From positions 1 through 64,000 of the forward strand of contig JADJSK010000003.1 in the NCBI GenBank assembly GCA_016711705.1: a stretch of DNA of 64,000 bases, written 5' to 3'. Both the position numbers and the translations under genes were made by a program. The notes beneath the pieces are model-generated. The model did no database searches and had not been told where the DNA came from. It saw only the letters and a program-made list of their open reading frames with translations. This document shows, one piece after another, positions 1 to 9,392 of the stretch. How positions within the stretch are numbered: the stretch's first letter is position 1; each line of letters opens with the position of its first letter. The stretch is from Candidatus Brachybacter algidus (GTDB taxonomy: Bacteria; Bacteroidota; Bacteroidia; Chitinophagales; Saprospiraceae).

Positions 1-1624
1 GCCTCTAATGTTGGAACAAAACAACTTACAGCATTAACAGCCACAACAGGTTATTCTTATGTAGTAAGACAAGATTGCACCGGGTCAGCAAATGGATATA
101 GTTTAAACAGTTCTGCAATTACTTTTACAACATTAGCAGCACCTCCTGCAAATAATGAAGCAACGTCTGCAACAGCAGTAGGTTTAGGTGTAGGATGTAC
201 AGGTGCTATTTATACAAATGTAAATGCAACTCCAACTTCAGCATCACCAAGTGAGCCAAAAAATGGTGGAGGTGATGCCTTTAAAACAGTTTGGTTCACT
301 TTCGTTGCACCATCTTCAGGAGCAGTAAGAGTTAGTACAGATGTAGGATCTGGTAATAGTTTGACAGATTCTAGAGTTGCAATATATTCAGCTACAAATC
401 CTTCAGATTATAACACATTTACATGTATTTCAACAGATGAAGATGGAGGTTCGGTGCTTAGGTTCAGGTTTCATGTCTGTAGTTTATGCCACGGGGCTTA
501 TTTCCGGAAATACTTATTATGTTCAAGTTGGGACATATGGGAGCTCTACTACAACAGGAACTTTTTGTATGACAGTGGATGAAATGAACTCTTTGATGTT
601 AGCTTTGACCGCTACATGTGCATCTACTCCTCAATCCATATTTGGAACCAATCCAACTTACACAGGATGGGTTCCAATTTTGGATGCATCAAGTAAACTT
701 ATTGCTTTGGTTAAAAATCCTACAGGCGCATCTCCTGGGACTTATACTAACCTTGATCAAAACATCAACTCGGGAGCAGTAAGAACCGACGGTGCCGGAA
801 AAAGATATCTTGATAGAAATTATAGTTTCAGTAATCCAACTGCTGGTCCTTACGATTTGCAGTTGTTTTTCCTAACTTCTGAAAGAGATGCTTTAGCATT
901 TGTAGATCCTTCTGCTGCAACATTAACCAACCTCAATGTAACTCGTGATCCAGGTGTCGGATGTAAAACTTTTCCTACTGGAGTAGATAATACTTTATTA
1001 ACTCAACAAAGTAGCGGTTCTGTTAATGGGGTTGATTGGGTTCAAGTTTCTACACCCGGTTTCTCAGGATTCTTTATCAATACAGGACTAACTCCCCTTC
1101 CAGTCAACATCCTCTCTTTCGATGCTAAATCATTGAACAACAAAACAGTTCAATTAACTTGGAATGTAGCAGCGGAAGTTGATGTGAAAGAATATATAGT
1201 AGAAAGAAGCAATGACAACAGAAACTGGTCTGCGATTGGTTCTGTAAAAGCAAGTCAAAAATCTACTTATGGATTCAATGACAACAGTCCTGTAAGTGGC
1301 GTTAACTATTACAGACTGGCTGTAAAAGATGTGAATGCAAGTGTAGCATACTCTGATATCCGCACAGTGAATTTCTCCGGTAAAGGAAACATGGCATTGT
1401 ATCCGAATCCTGCCAACAATACTTTATACGTAAGTGGTACAGATGACAAAAATGTCGTGGTATCTATTTACAATGAAGTTGGTCAGATCGTTAATACACT
1501 TAGCTCAAATGGTGAAACCATCAGAACAGGTGGTATCGACGTCAGCCAATTACTTCCGGGTGCATACAGCATTCAAGTGAAAGGGGAAAGTGGATTGACT
1601 ACGATGAGATTTGTGAAACAATAA
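1..1624 (+). CDS. T9SS-secreted surface protein, 3' part, one frameshift
   Basis: The frame is open from base 1 (frame 1), so the gene begins upstream of the window. Frame 1 reads a fibronectin-like stretch and a jelly-roll-like adhesive domain until about base 455. The homologous reading then continues in frame 2 (GSGFMSVVYATGL onward) to the TAA at 1622-1624. One extra base around 451-462 explains the shift, and no long homopolymer is present there. The C-terminal 75 residues (YPNPANNTLYVSG ... GAYSIQVKG ... MRFVKQ) form a type A type-IX-secretion sorting domain, so the product should be exported across the outer membrane and anchored or released. The segment TPLPVNILSFDAK followed by a fibronectin-III-like unit is the usual linker before such tails. 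The specific ligand or function cannot be read from the sequence. Confidence 0.85.
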
Positions 1625-1693
1625 AAGGCTGTAGGCTTTAAGCTATAGGCTTTAGGCCCGCTCCGTAAGATTGCTTTACGGTTAAAAATTAAG

Positions 1694-1724
1694 GGGATAC
1701 GATGAAAGTCGTGTCCCTTTTTTT
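1694..1724 (+). terminator. Rho-independent terminator of the T9SS gene
   Basis: The arm GGGATACGA (1694-1702) pairs with TCGTGTCCC (1709-1717), with one G-U pair. The loop is 6 nt and a run of seven T follows (1718-1724). It lies 70 nt after the stop codon and points with the gene. A weaker hairpin (CCGTAA/TTACGG) precedes it. Confidence 0.85.
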
Positions 1725-1729
1725 GTGCG

Positions 1730-1802
1730 CATCACGAAGTGATGGGCAACCCCAATGGGTCATGACCCATTGAATGGCAGCGCGCTTCCGCGCACTGCCA
1801 TT
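1730..1802. repeat. Cluster of three adjacent hairpins (REP-like)
   Basis: Three inverted repeats follow each other. CATCAC/GTGATG is at 1730-1744. A perfect 20-bp palindrome is at 1753-1772 (half-site CAATGGGTCA). AATGGCAG-C-GCGC with GCGC-A-CTGCCATT is at 1773-1802 around a TTCC loop. They lie between two convergent genes. The arrangement resembles REP/BIME-type elements, but no second copy is present in this window, so the family assignment is inference. Confidence 0.5.
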
Positions 1803-1826
1803 TCTTTTGAAGTTCGCCAATATTCA

Positions 1827-1940
1827 CCCCCCCCAAAAAAAAAAAAAAAGTTGGGGGGGGGGGTGTGGGGTTGGTTGGCCCTCTTTCCCCCCCCCATTTA
1901 TTCCGGTGTTTTTGGCCCCCCCAAAAGTGTTGCCCCCCCC
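1827..1940. other. Homopolymer-rich low-complexity tract
   Basis: In sequence order there is C8 (1827-1834), A15 (1835-1849), G11 (1853-1863), C9 (1887-1895), C7 (1916-1922) and C8 (1933-1940). Nothing else in the window looks like this. Open frames across it are proline/glycine-rich artefacts on both strands and are not annotated. It may be a real G-rich structure-forming tract or badly resolved sequence. Confidence 0.6.
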
Positions 1941-2022
1941 TACTGTTCCTCCCCGCATTCACTTTATCCATCAAAAATAACCTTAATTCCAACTTAATTA
2001 ACAACTTTCACCCAACTAACAA

Positions 2023-5000
2023 CTACTTAATCACCATCCGCTCACCCTTACTATGACTTGAAAATTCCGGTGCATACATACATTGCATAGTAGAAATACC
2101 TGTAGAATAATCACCTTTCAGAGAAGCTCTTATGTCGTATTCGAAAACGTAAGTGCCCTTAGGCAGATAGTCAATAAAGAAGTGTGTCGCAATATCTTTA
2201 GTAGATTCATAATAGCCAAGACCATTTTTGTATCTGTAACCACTGACGGTATTAATCGGTTCTGTACCTGCAGGACGCATGTCTTTCAAGTGGACGAATT
2301 CCATCGGACGGTCAACTTTAATGACGGTGCGCACGCGGATCTTGTCACCTACTTTAACCATATTATTGACGCTGACAGGGCTGATGGTCTCACCGCGATC
2401 GCCTTTGGAGACGATGTTGTATGATTTTTCGATGGTCAATGGCGTCGCTTTGAAAGTCTGGATCTTATCCATTTGCTCAAAATATTGATAGTAAGCACCA
2501 CCCCAGTTGACCACCTGTGAATTGTTCTTCACTTTGATGGTTGCCATCTCTGGTTTGATGTCTTTGCCATCATACGAAGTTTTGAAATATCCTGTTCCTT
2601 CCTCCGGTCGTAAAGCTTGAATGTCTAGTTTTTTACCCCCGATCTCCATGTTTGGATAAACTGTCTCCAAAGTCATGATACCACCATTTAATAGTAAGGC
2701 ATATATTGCTGCTGAGGTCGCTTTGGTTGTTTTCCAATTGACCGTTTGTTTGTTGAGCAATAGCCACATCTTCATTTCATCGATAGATTCCTGATCCTTG
2801 GTCAATTCTGCAAATACCTCGATCATCAATGCCTGACTTTCTATCGGCAATTCATACCAGAAGTATCCTGAATTAGAATTCCAATACATTCCCAGTTTTT
2901 CATTTCGGTAAGCAGTTTGACGGAGACCTTCGACGATAAGGTTAGGAGTAACTTTATCACCACCTCTTGAAAGATATAGCGCCATCATTCCTTCTGCATA
3001 TTGGTTTTTTGTATTCCAATATTTTTTGGACTGGTTGAAATAGTATTGGTAGGCTTCAGATTTAATATATCCTGCATCTGCATTTTTGATAAATGATCTA
3101 GCATAGAGATATTGAATCGCCCAATAATCCAGATGATCTTTTGCCATTTCTGCAGGATCATTTTTATTCCATTTTTTCAATTCATTGTAATGAGTAGTTA
3201 ATGCATTATCACAATAAGTACTCGCCTTGCGCACAAATTCTGCTACTTGTCCATCATTGTCCTTCAATACACCAAGATGCATGAGATGACCTATGTTTTC
3301 AATAACATAAGAGGTCACATATTCATTTTCTTTACAGCCTGGAAACCATGGCAAACCGCCATTGTAAGACTGCCTTTCAATGATTTTTCTTAGTGCTGAG
3401 GCTTGCTCATTGGACATTTTGTTGAGATCAAACAATAGTCCAATATTCTTCTTCTGCATTTCTTCACTTTGAGCATCGAGCACCCAAGGAGTTTCTTCCA
3501 GCAGAGCTGACTTCAATTCCTGGTTTTTCTGCAAATTGCTCAATAAAGCATCTGAGTTTTTCCAACGATCGAAAACTGCTTTGATCTTTGGATTGCTATT
3601 TGCGACATGCGCTGCAAGTGTATTGGCATAATATCTGTTCAATATCTGCTCTGTACATTCATGTGGATATTCCATGAGATACGGAAGCGCTTGTACTGCA
3701 TACCATACCGGATTGGAAGAATATTCCACCGTGTATTTATAAGGAGATATGGTCGTCGATTTATTTGCAGAAAGCATCGATTCAAAAGTAAAGGTCTTCT
3801 CCTGCTGCTTGCGGATCATCATCGGCATGGTTTCTGTCACCATCATTCTATTGGAGAGTACAGGTAATGTATTTTCCTCCCCATCGGAATGAGCTTCTGT
3901 ATTGGCTGTGATGCGCACGACGACTGCTTCAGTAGGAAGAGATGGAGACTTTATCTTCCAACTTACCACAGAGGATTTACCTGCTGCAATGCTAAATGAT
4001 TGTTGTGCAGGGCTAATAAACAGTTCAGCAGGAAGTGCCTGCATGGTGATGGCATTGATCAATTCCAATTTAGCATTGGCGATGCCGCTCAACCCATTCA
4101 TGTTGGTGACTTTGGCAGTCAATTCCAGTTCGTCAATTTCTCTGAAATATCTCGGCAAGTTTGGAAATACCATAAGATCCTTCGAAGTGGTTACTTCTTG
4201 TTCAATGGCACCTTGTTTCAAGTCCTGTGTATGCGCAAATACACGCATCTTCCATCTCGTTAGTGCTTCCTTCATCTTGAACTTTACGATGACATTACCT
4301 TGTGCATCGGTGTAGAGATTTGGATAGAAGAAAACTGTTTCGTCTAGATTGGTTCTTACTGATGGCGGTGGAGCTAATTCCTCAGCTTTGTTATCTTTGG
4401 TTTCAACAGAGCTATCTAGTACATTAGCTGTATCATTTGATACCTTTTTTTCAGCTTGACCTGGAACGCTTTTTACTGCTTCAACGCTCATTTCATTCAT
4501 TTGCATTGATTCTTCACTTCTCATAGTAGGACTTGGCATACGTCCACCTGCTGACGACTTATACATCCTTCTATTATAATACCATTGTACCAACAATTCA
4601 CTGCGATATTGCCTCCAGGATTGAGCATCTTCTGACTCATAGAGAGCACTGTAAGTTTTGGCAATATTTGTGACCTGGTTGTGCTTGTCAGCATATACAT
4701 AATCTGCAAAAACAGTAGGAAAGCCAATTCTATCATAACTATCCTGTGCGAATACATCCAACGAAGCATCATACATACTCGCCAGAACTTCTGCCATGAC
4801 CTTGTCTTTGTTGGGACCGGAGATCATTAACTCCCAAGATTCTTCCGAACCTGGTTCAAGCTTGTCTCGGAAGGTCTTCAAAGTGATGTTCAGGTCTTTA
4901 TTTGACCAAGGCACATTGATTCTGGTCGATTGAGATTCTACTCTATTATTGCCGAATACAGTTGCAATCACATTAACTCCACCGCGATAAGATTCCTCGA

Positions 5001-8000
5001 TTTTTATGGATTTAGCAGCAGCAGTTGAAGTGGTTAACCATTCGCGGTTGACAAGGATGCCTTTTACAAAAAATTCGTACAGCATCTTTCCGCTTGGATT
5101 CCTTGAAGCCATTGAGAGTCTGGCTGATTCACTTGGTTGATAGGTGGTTTTATCATTTGAAACATGCATTTGTTTGTCTACTTGAAAATCAAGGACGCCA
5201 TTCGGAGCGTTCACATGTACATAATTTGCTTCTTTTGCTTCGACAATATCCTGGCCTTCGATGTCAAAAGTAATACGGTAATCTCCTTTAGAGAAATCAA
5301 TATTTTTCAATCCTTCCACAGGGCTCGAGCCACTTTTGATCTTTTTGTCAAATACAACTTGCTGGACGGCCCATTTGGATTGATCCATTTCATCCAAATA
5401 TGGTTCATAAGGCCACAATGATTTGTATTCAGATCTGCTAATTGTGGCTTGCTCAGGAACAGCGTAAAGTTTAGGTCGCAAATAATTTGTATTTGACACC
5501 AACAGCTCGATTTTCAATCTACCATTTACCGGAACAGATATACCTGCGCTATTTTTGGTGTCAACTACAAGACTTTGAAGTTTGGACTTATCTACATTTC
5601 CTGTAGCAGAGAATTCTGTAAAGTATTTGTCATAACCCAATGTCAGTGATTGACTGCCAGACTGTGTTTCACCATTTATATCTGTGACATCGATGGAGAT
5701 GGAATAGGTAAATCTTGGCTTATTTTTCTGAGGAACTGAAGCGTCCGGAATAGCCTCAAATTCCACCTTAAATGCACCATTATCATCCGTAACCAGATTG
5801 CCATTGGCGATGATCATTTCATTGGAAGGCATGTACATCTTGTAATATCCGCGGCCCCAACTTGGAAACATCCATTGCTGTTGACGAGTAATGGTATAAG
5901 TCAAATTCGCCCCATCCAGCGCATTTCCTGCGTAGTTCAGCGCCTTTCCGGCGAAAGTCACCTTATCCTTGAGTTGGTAAGGCTTGGTTATAGTGTCCAT
6001 TTTGACTTCAAATTTTGGCCTTTTGTATTCCTCTACCTGGATAGATTTACCATATTGGCCATCGAAATAAATCGTCATACCTCCAGTCAAAACGCCCATT
6101 GGCAAAGTGAAATTACCATTCAAAGAACCATATTCATTGGTAGTTAAAGTGGTTGAAGCCACTTGTTGGTCATTGGCATCCTTCAGACTTACTACAACCT
6201 TTTTACTTTTGGATATAAAAGGCATTTGCGCCGCATCAAGTGTGTACATGATGGCTTTGAAATACAAGATCTGACCAGGCCTGTAGATCGCTCTGTCAGT
6301 GAAAAAATTAGCTCGTGGGCCATTTTGTTCTGTATTATTGTTGTAATAAGAATAGCTGGTATTCTGATCTACTAGTTCGTCTTTTCCTTTTTCAAATGTG
6401 GAAAAATAATTTTGGCCTTCTTTTAGGTTGTATTTTATAAACCCATTTTTATCAGATTCATAAGTAGCAATTTTGGAAGCGTTCTCTCTTCGGCCGTAAT
6501 TTATAGTATATACATTGGCGATTACCTTTTCAATAGGTGCGCCTGTGGTCCTGTCAACCACAACATTTACCTGATCCTTGGCGCGATTGGAATAGGAGGA
6601 GATCAACGCAAGATTCGTGATCTGGAGCGTTGCATAATTATAATAGTAGTTCTCAATGCTATTCAACATCACATGAGACATAAGGTAGAAGCCATTGTAA
6701 AGGCCTTCTACTTTAAATTCCACTTTATGTTGACGATGGTCTTTAAAATCAGGAAAATTGACATTAAGGGTCTTAAATATTGGTTTTTGGGCCAACATTC
6801 TTTTATTTTCCTCATTGTACCTGTTAGAAGTTAATGAGACAAATTCAGCTTTGGTTAATTTATAAACAAAAACATCAGTATTGGTCAAATTTGAATAGGT
6901 GCCGAGCATTAAAAATGGCTTATTTGGCACATGAACTCCTTCTGACTGAATCGTAAGAGATGGCGTATTTATTGCATTGATCTTGTTGCGCGCTCGTTTC
7001 GCTGCAGGTGTATTGGGATAATCCTGGATGAGCTCTTCTAATTGTGTGATGACTTCATTCAACAAATTTCTGTTGCCAATCTCCGGATTTTCGACAGAAT
7101 ATTTATCAATCTGTTGGGACAACTCTATTTTTCTGAGGATGTAGTTGGCCTTCCAATCAGCTTTCCCGCCTTTTTTGATGATCTTATCCAAGGCTTCCAT
7201 GAATTGCTGATCTTTATTTGGATCTATGGAATGGGTATACACGAAATTCAATCTATCCAGGTCAATGCTGTGCAAACCGGCTTCATTTTCGATGTTCGAT
7301 TGGTGTTGTAATAATCTTTGATAGACTACCAGACTCTTGAAAACACGTGATAATGTATCTTTAGCAGTCAGATTTCTTTTCATAAAATCCTGATAATCCT
7401 CATTCCACTCATTTCCGCTGATCTCAAATTTGTAGACTGGCTCATCCACATAATATTGATCATTCTGTAAGTAAAGTAAAAGGTCATAAGTAAGGAAGTC
7501 AAACAATGTTGGCTTAAGATAATCAGTATTGCCTTCATAGGTGATTAGGTTGATGTTGCCAACCGGAATGGATTTTAGGTCTTCATTTTCAATACTTTTA
7601 AAATAATAATCTTCGATCTTTGACAATAATTTCTCTATTGACCAAGTCTGAAAGTCATTGTCATCACTTAGTCCTTCGCCGTCTGTAACATCTCTTAAGT
7701 TGTAGCGATTTTGGTCGAGGTATGACTTATATGTTTTTGCTGCGACACTGTACAGAATAGATTTTGCGGGAAAAGAGGCACTTTTTATCTGCGCTTCCAG
7801 ATAATTAATTGCATCTTGTTGGCCATCTTCGTTGCGTGCTTTGATTGTGGTAAGGCTCATTACAGCTCGGACGTAGCCATCCCAACGCCCATTTTTTTCA
7901 TAATTTTCAGCCATTCTGGAGAGGAGAGCTTCAGCTGATTTGATCTGATTGATGTTAATTAAACTGTCGACTTCTCTAAAGTCAGATTCCGGTACAGGAT

Positions 8001-8160
8001 TTGGCATATTGGTTAAATTTGGTTTTGTTTGATCATTTGATGTTACAATCGGATTACTGACAAGAGCAGCATTGTCATTTGATTTCATTTTACTATTGCA
8101 TGCTACGAAAAGTAACATAGTCAATGGGTAAATAAAAAAGAGCTTCTTAATCATGGTCAT
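2023..8160 (-). CDS. Alpha-2-macroglobulin family lipoprotein
   Basis: This is a 2045-residue protein of the bacterial alpha-2-macroglobulin family. These are periplasmic or surface protease traps that capture proteases through a reactive thioester. The N-terminus is a lipoprotein signal peptide with lipobox LFVAC (Cys21), so the product should be lipid-anchored. The first part (to about residue 400) is helical, TPR-like. MG-type beta domains follow, including the MG2-like stretch with RAIYRPGQILYFKAI. The bait/alpha-2-M core (DETVFFYPNLYTDAQGNV) precedes the thioester domain. The thioester motif CTEQ is intact at Cys1502-Gln1505. The C-terminal region (KVGDKIRVRTVIKVDRPMEF) is the receptor-binding-like module. 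No penicillin-binding protein 1C gene, the common enterobacterial partner, is adjacent. ATG codons at 8160 and 8154 are both possible starts. Confidence 0.9.
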   Translation of the reverse strand: MTMIKKLFFIYPLTMLLFVACNSKMKSNDNAALVSNPIVTSNDQTKPNLTNMPNPVPESDFREVDSLININQIKSAEALLSRMAENYEKNGRWDGYVRAVMSLTTIKARNEDGQQDAINYLEAQIKSASFPAKSILYSVAAKTYKSYLDQNRYNLRDVTDGEGLSDDNDFQTWSIEKLLSKIEDYYFKSIENEDLKSIPVGNINLITYEGNTDYLKPTLFDFLTYDLLLYLQNDQYYVDEPVYKFEISGNEWNEDYQDFMKRNLTAKDTLSRVFKSLVVYQRLLQHQSNIENEAGLHSIDLDRLNFVYTHSIDPNKDQQFMEALDKIIKKGGKADWKANYILRKIELSQQIDKYSVENPEIGNRNLLNEVITQLEELIQDYPNTPAAKRARNKINAINTPSLTIQSEGVHVPNKPFLMLGTYSNLTNTDVFVYKLTKAEFVSLTSNRYNEENKRMLAQKPIFKTLNVNFPDFKDHRQHKVEFKVEGLYNGFYLMSHVMLNSIENYYYNYATLQITNLALISSYSNRAKDQVNVVVDRTTGAPIEKVIANVYTINYGRRENASKIATYESDKNGFIKYNLKEGQNYFSTFEKGKDELVDQNTSYSYYNNNTEQNGPRANFFTDRAIYRPGQILYFKAIMYTLDAAQMPFISKSKKVVVSLKDANDQQVASTTLTTNEYGSLNGNFTLPMGVLTGGMTIYFDGQYGKSIQVEEYKRPKFEVKMDTITKPYQLKDKVTFAGKALNYAGNALDGANLTYTITRQQQWMFPSWGRGYYKMYMPSNEMIIANGNLVTDDNGAFKVEFEAIPDASVPQKNKPRFTYSISIDVTDINGETQSGSQSLTLGYDKYFTEFSATGNVDKSKLQSLVVDTKNSAGISVPVNGRLKIELLVSNTNYLRPKLYAVPEQATISRSEYKSLWPYEPYLDEMDQSKWAVQQVVFDKKIKSGSSPVEGLKNIDFSKGDYRITFDIEGQDIVEAKEANYVHVNAPNGVLDFQVDKQMHVSNDKTTYQPSESARLSMASRNPSGKMLYEFFVKGILVNREWLTTSTAAAKSIKIEESYRGGVNVIATVFGNNRVESQSTRINVPWSNKDLNITLKTFRDKLEPGSEESWELMISGPNKDKVMAEVLASMYDASLDVFAQDSYDRIGFPTVFADYVYADKHNQVTNIAKTYSALYESEDAQSWRQYRSELLVQWYYNRRMYKSSAGGRMPSPTMRSEESMQMNEMSVEAVKSVPGQAEKKVSNDTANVLDSSVETKDNKAEELAPPPSVRTNLDETVFFYPNLYTDAQGNVIVKFKMKEALTRWKMRVFAHTQDLKQGAIEQEVTTSKDLMVFPNLPRYFREIDELELTAKVTNMNGLSGIANAKLELINAITMQALPAELFISPAQQSFSIAAGKSSVVSWKIKSPSLPTEAVVVRITANTEAHSDGEENTLPVLSNRMMVTETMPMMIRKQQEKTFTFESMLSANKSTTISPYKYTVEYSSNPVWYAVQALPYLMEYPHECTEQILNRYYANTLAAHVANSNPKIKAVFDRWKNSDALLSNLQKNQELKSALLEETPWVLDAQSEEMQKKNIGLLFDLNKMSNEQASALRKIIERQSYNGGLPWFPGCKENEYVTSYVIENIGHLMHLGVLKDNDGQVAEFVRKASTYCDNALTTHYNELKKWNKNDPAEMAKDHLDYWAIQYLYARSFIKNADAGYIKSEAYQYYFNQSKKYWNTKNQYAEGMMALYLSRGGDKVTPNLIVEGLRQTAYRNEKLGMYWNSNSGYFWYELPIESQALMIEVFAELTKDQESIDEMKMWLLLNKQTVNWKTTKATSAAIYALLLNGGIMTLETVYPNMEIGGKKLDIQALRPEEGTGYFKTSYDGKDIKPEMATIKVKNNSQVVNWGGAYYQYFEQMDKIQTFKATPLTIEKSYNIVSKGDRGETISPVSVNNMVKVGDKIRVRTVIKVDRPMEFVHLKDMRPAGTEPINTVSGYRYKNGLGYYESTKDIATHFFIDYLPKGTYVFEYDIRASLKGDYSTGISTMQCMYAPEFSSHSKGERMVIK

Positions 8161-8743
8161 AATATTTATTGTTTTTTGATGCTGCGTCTTAGTTAACTGA
8201 AAAGCATCAACAACTTAATACAAGATAAATAAAAGGAAAAAACTGAGCTGTCGAAATTTAATTATTTACAGTTTTCTACTCAGATATCTTCATAACGTAG
8301 TGTTACGTCACTAAGTTGCTTTTTAGAAAAATTATTTATAAAGATGTCTTTTTTAACTGACCCCAATACTGATAAATAGACTATTTGGTCAACAACAATC
8401 AATAAAGGCACATTGGAATCTTCTTGATGATCAATTAAAAAAATGTAAAACTCCTTTTATCAGCTAAATAATTCCTTAAGCCAAACAAACTTCCATTGAT
8501 ACGAAACACATGTATAAATGAGACCAAAATTTTATGATATAATAATGAGATGAAGGTCGTTTAAATCCCCGAAGTTTCGCGGTTCTATTACGAATTTCTA
8601 TTCAGTATGAGTTGAAATGTTATGTTCGAAATATCCAAACGAAACAAAGGCATATTTTTAAAAAGTAATTTGATATTACTGCGCTGAATAATCCAAGTTT
8701 TTTTTAACAATGTTGAATAGCTAAATGGGCACTAACTTAGAAT
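8161..8743. other. AT-rich intergenic region
   Basis: No gene is visible in these 583 bases. A short inverted repeat TTGATGCT (8176-8183) / AGCATCAA (8203-8210) lies in the expected 5' leader of the macroglobulin gene. It could be a leader hairpin, but no downstream T-run supports termination. The rest is AT-rich without recognisable promoter boxes. Confidence 0.5.
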
Positions 8744-8998
8744 TTATAAGTATATTTTTTTTCTGTGTCCGAGATCAATTATATCAATTAATAAAATATC
8801 GTCATGTATCTCATAAATAATTCTGTAGTCAGCAACACGTATCCTAAATCCTTCTCTTTGTTTTAGTTTTTTATATCCACTAGGCCTGGGATCATTGCCT
8901 AAATTAAAAATTGCTTTTTTTATATTAGTATAAAATGGCTCGTTAATTTTTTCAAGTGTCTTAATCGCCTTTGGCCTTAAGGAGATATTGTAAATCAT
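8744..8998 (-). CDS. RelE/ParE-superfamily toxin
   Basis: This 84-aa basic protein has the RelE fold signature. It begins with a strand (MIYNISLRPKAIKTLEKI), continues with a short helix pair, then GFRIRVADYRIIYEI, and ends ILLIDIIDLGHRKKIY. Family members such as RelE and YoeB cleave mRNA on the ribosome, while ParE-like relatives act on gyrase; the sequence alone favours the RelE branch. The ATG starts one base after the TAG of the antitoxin gene, so the two are translationally coupled. The pair is an ordinary type II module and shows no sign of recent mobility. Confidence 0.85.
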   Translation of the reverse strand: MIYNISLRPKAIKTLEKINEPFYTNIKKAIFNLGNDPRPSGYKKLKQREGFRIRVADYRIIYEIHDDILLIDIIDLGHRKKIYL

Positions 8999-8999
8999 T

Positions 9000-9197
9000 C
9001 TAAGATTTTCGTTTAGACTCGATTAATTTAAATGCTTCTTCAATTGGTATGGAAGGTTCATTCAGTTGTTTCACTTCATCATAAAGTCTAACATCATCAA
9101 TATCCTCTAAGTCTTCAATCATTTTATTATAATCCTCAATAGGCAATATTACTGCTATTTTTTTTCCTTTACTATCTGTAATAAATTGAGTAGCCAT
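9000..9197 (-). CDS. Phd/YefM-type antitoxin
   Basis: This 65-aa protein opens with MATQFITDSKGKKIAVILPIEDY, the N-terminal DNA-binding fold typical of Phd/YefM-like antitoxins paired with RelE toxins. An acidic helical tail (DLEDIDDVRLYDEVKQLNE) follows and would wrap the toxin. The order antitoxin-then-toxin, the 1-nt gap and the shared strand support a single autoregulated operon. The product would neutralise the toxin and repress its own promoter (family knowledge). Confidence 0.8.
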   Translation of the reverse strand: MATQFITDSKGKKIAVILPIEDYNKMIEDLEDIDDVRLYDEVKQLNEPSIPIEEAFKLIESKRKS

Positions 9198-9364
9198 TGT
9201 TAAGATTTTGATAATTAACCAACAATTCTTTCTAAAAGTTTAGTTGAAGATAAAGGTTTTTCGCGGACAGTCAAGATTTTTTCCTACACTTCATAATTGC
9301 TTATATACCATGAAATAATTATGAACAGGGCATTTACTCTGAAGATTATTAGTTTAAATTAAAT

Positions 9365-9372
9365 TACCTTTG
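9365..9372 (+). promoter_or_regulatory. Bacteroidota -7 box upstream of ppk1
   Basis: TACCTTTG matches the TAnnTTTG consensus and lies 20 nt before the ppk1 ATG. No convincing -33 TTG is seen at the usual spacing. Confidence 0.55.
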
Positions 9373-9392
9373 CCAACTTTACGAAGTATACT

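Noticed and set aside
1732..2056. Several overlapping open frames on both strands
   Set aside because: They are proline- and glycine-rich translations of homopolymer runs with no start context or family resemblance.
8744..9197. Mobile genomic island around the toxin-antitoxin pair
   Set aside because: No integrase, transposase, att-like repeats or composition change flank the pair.
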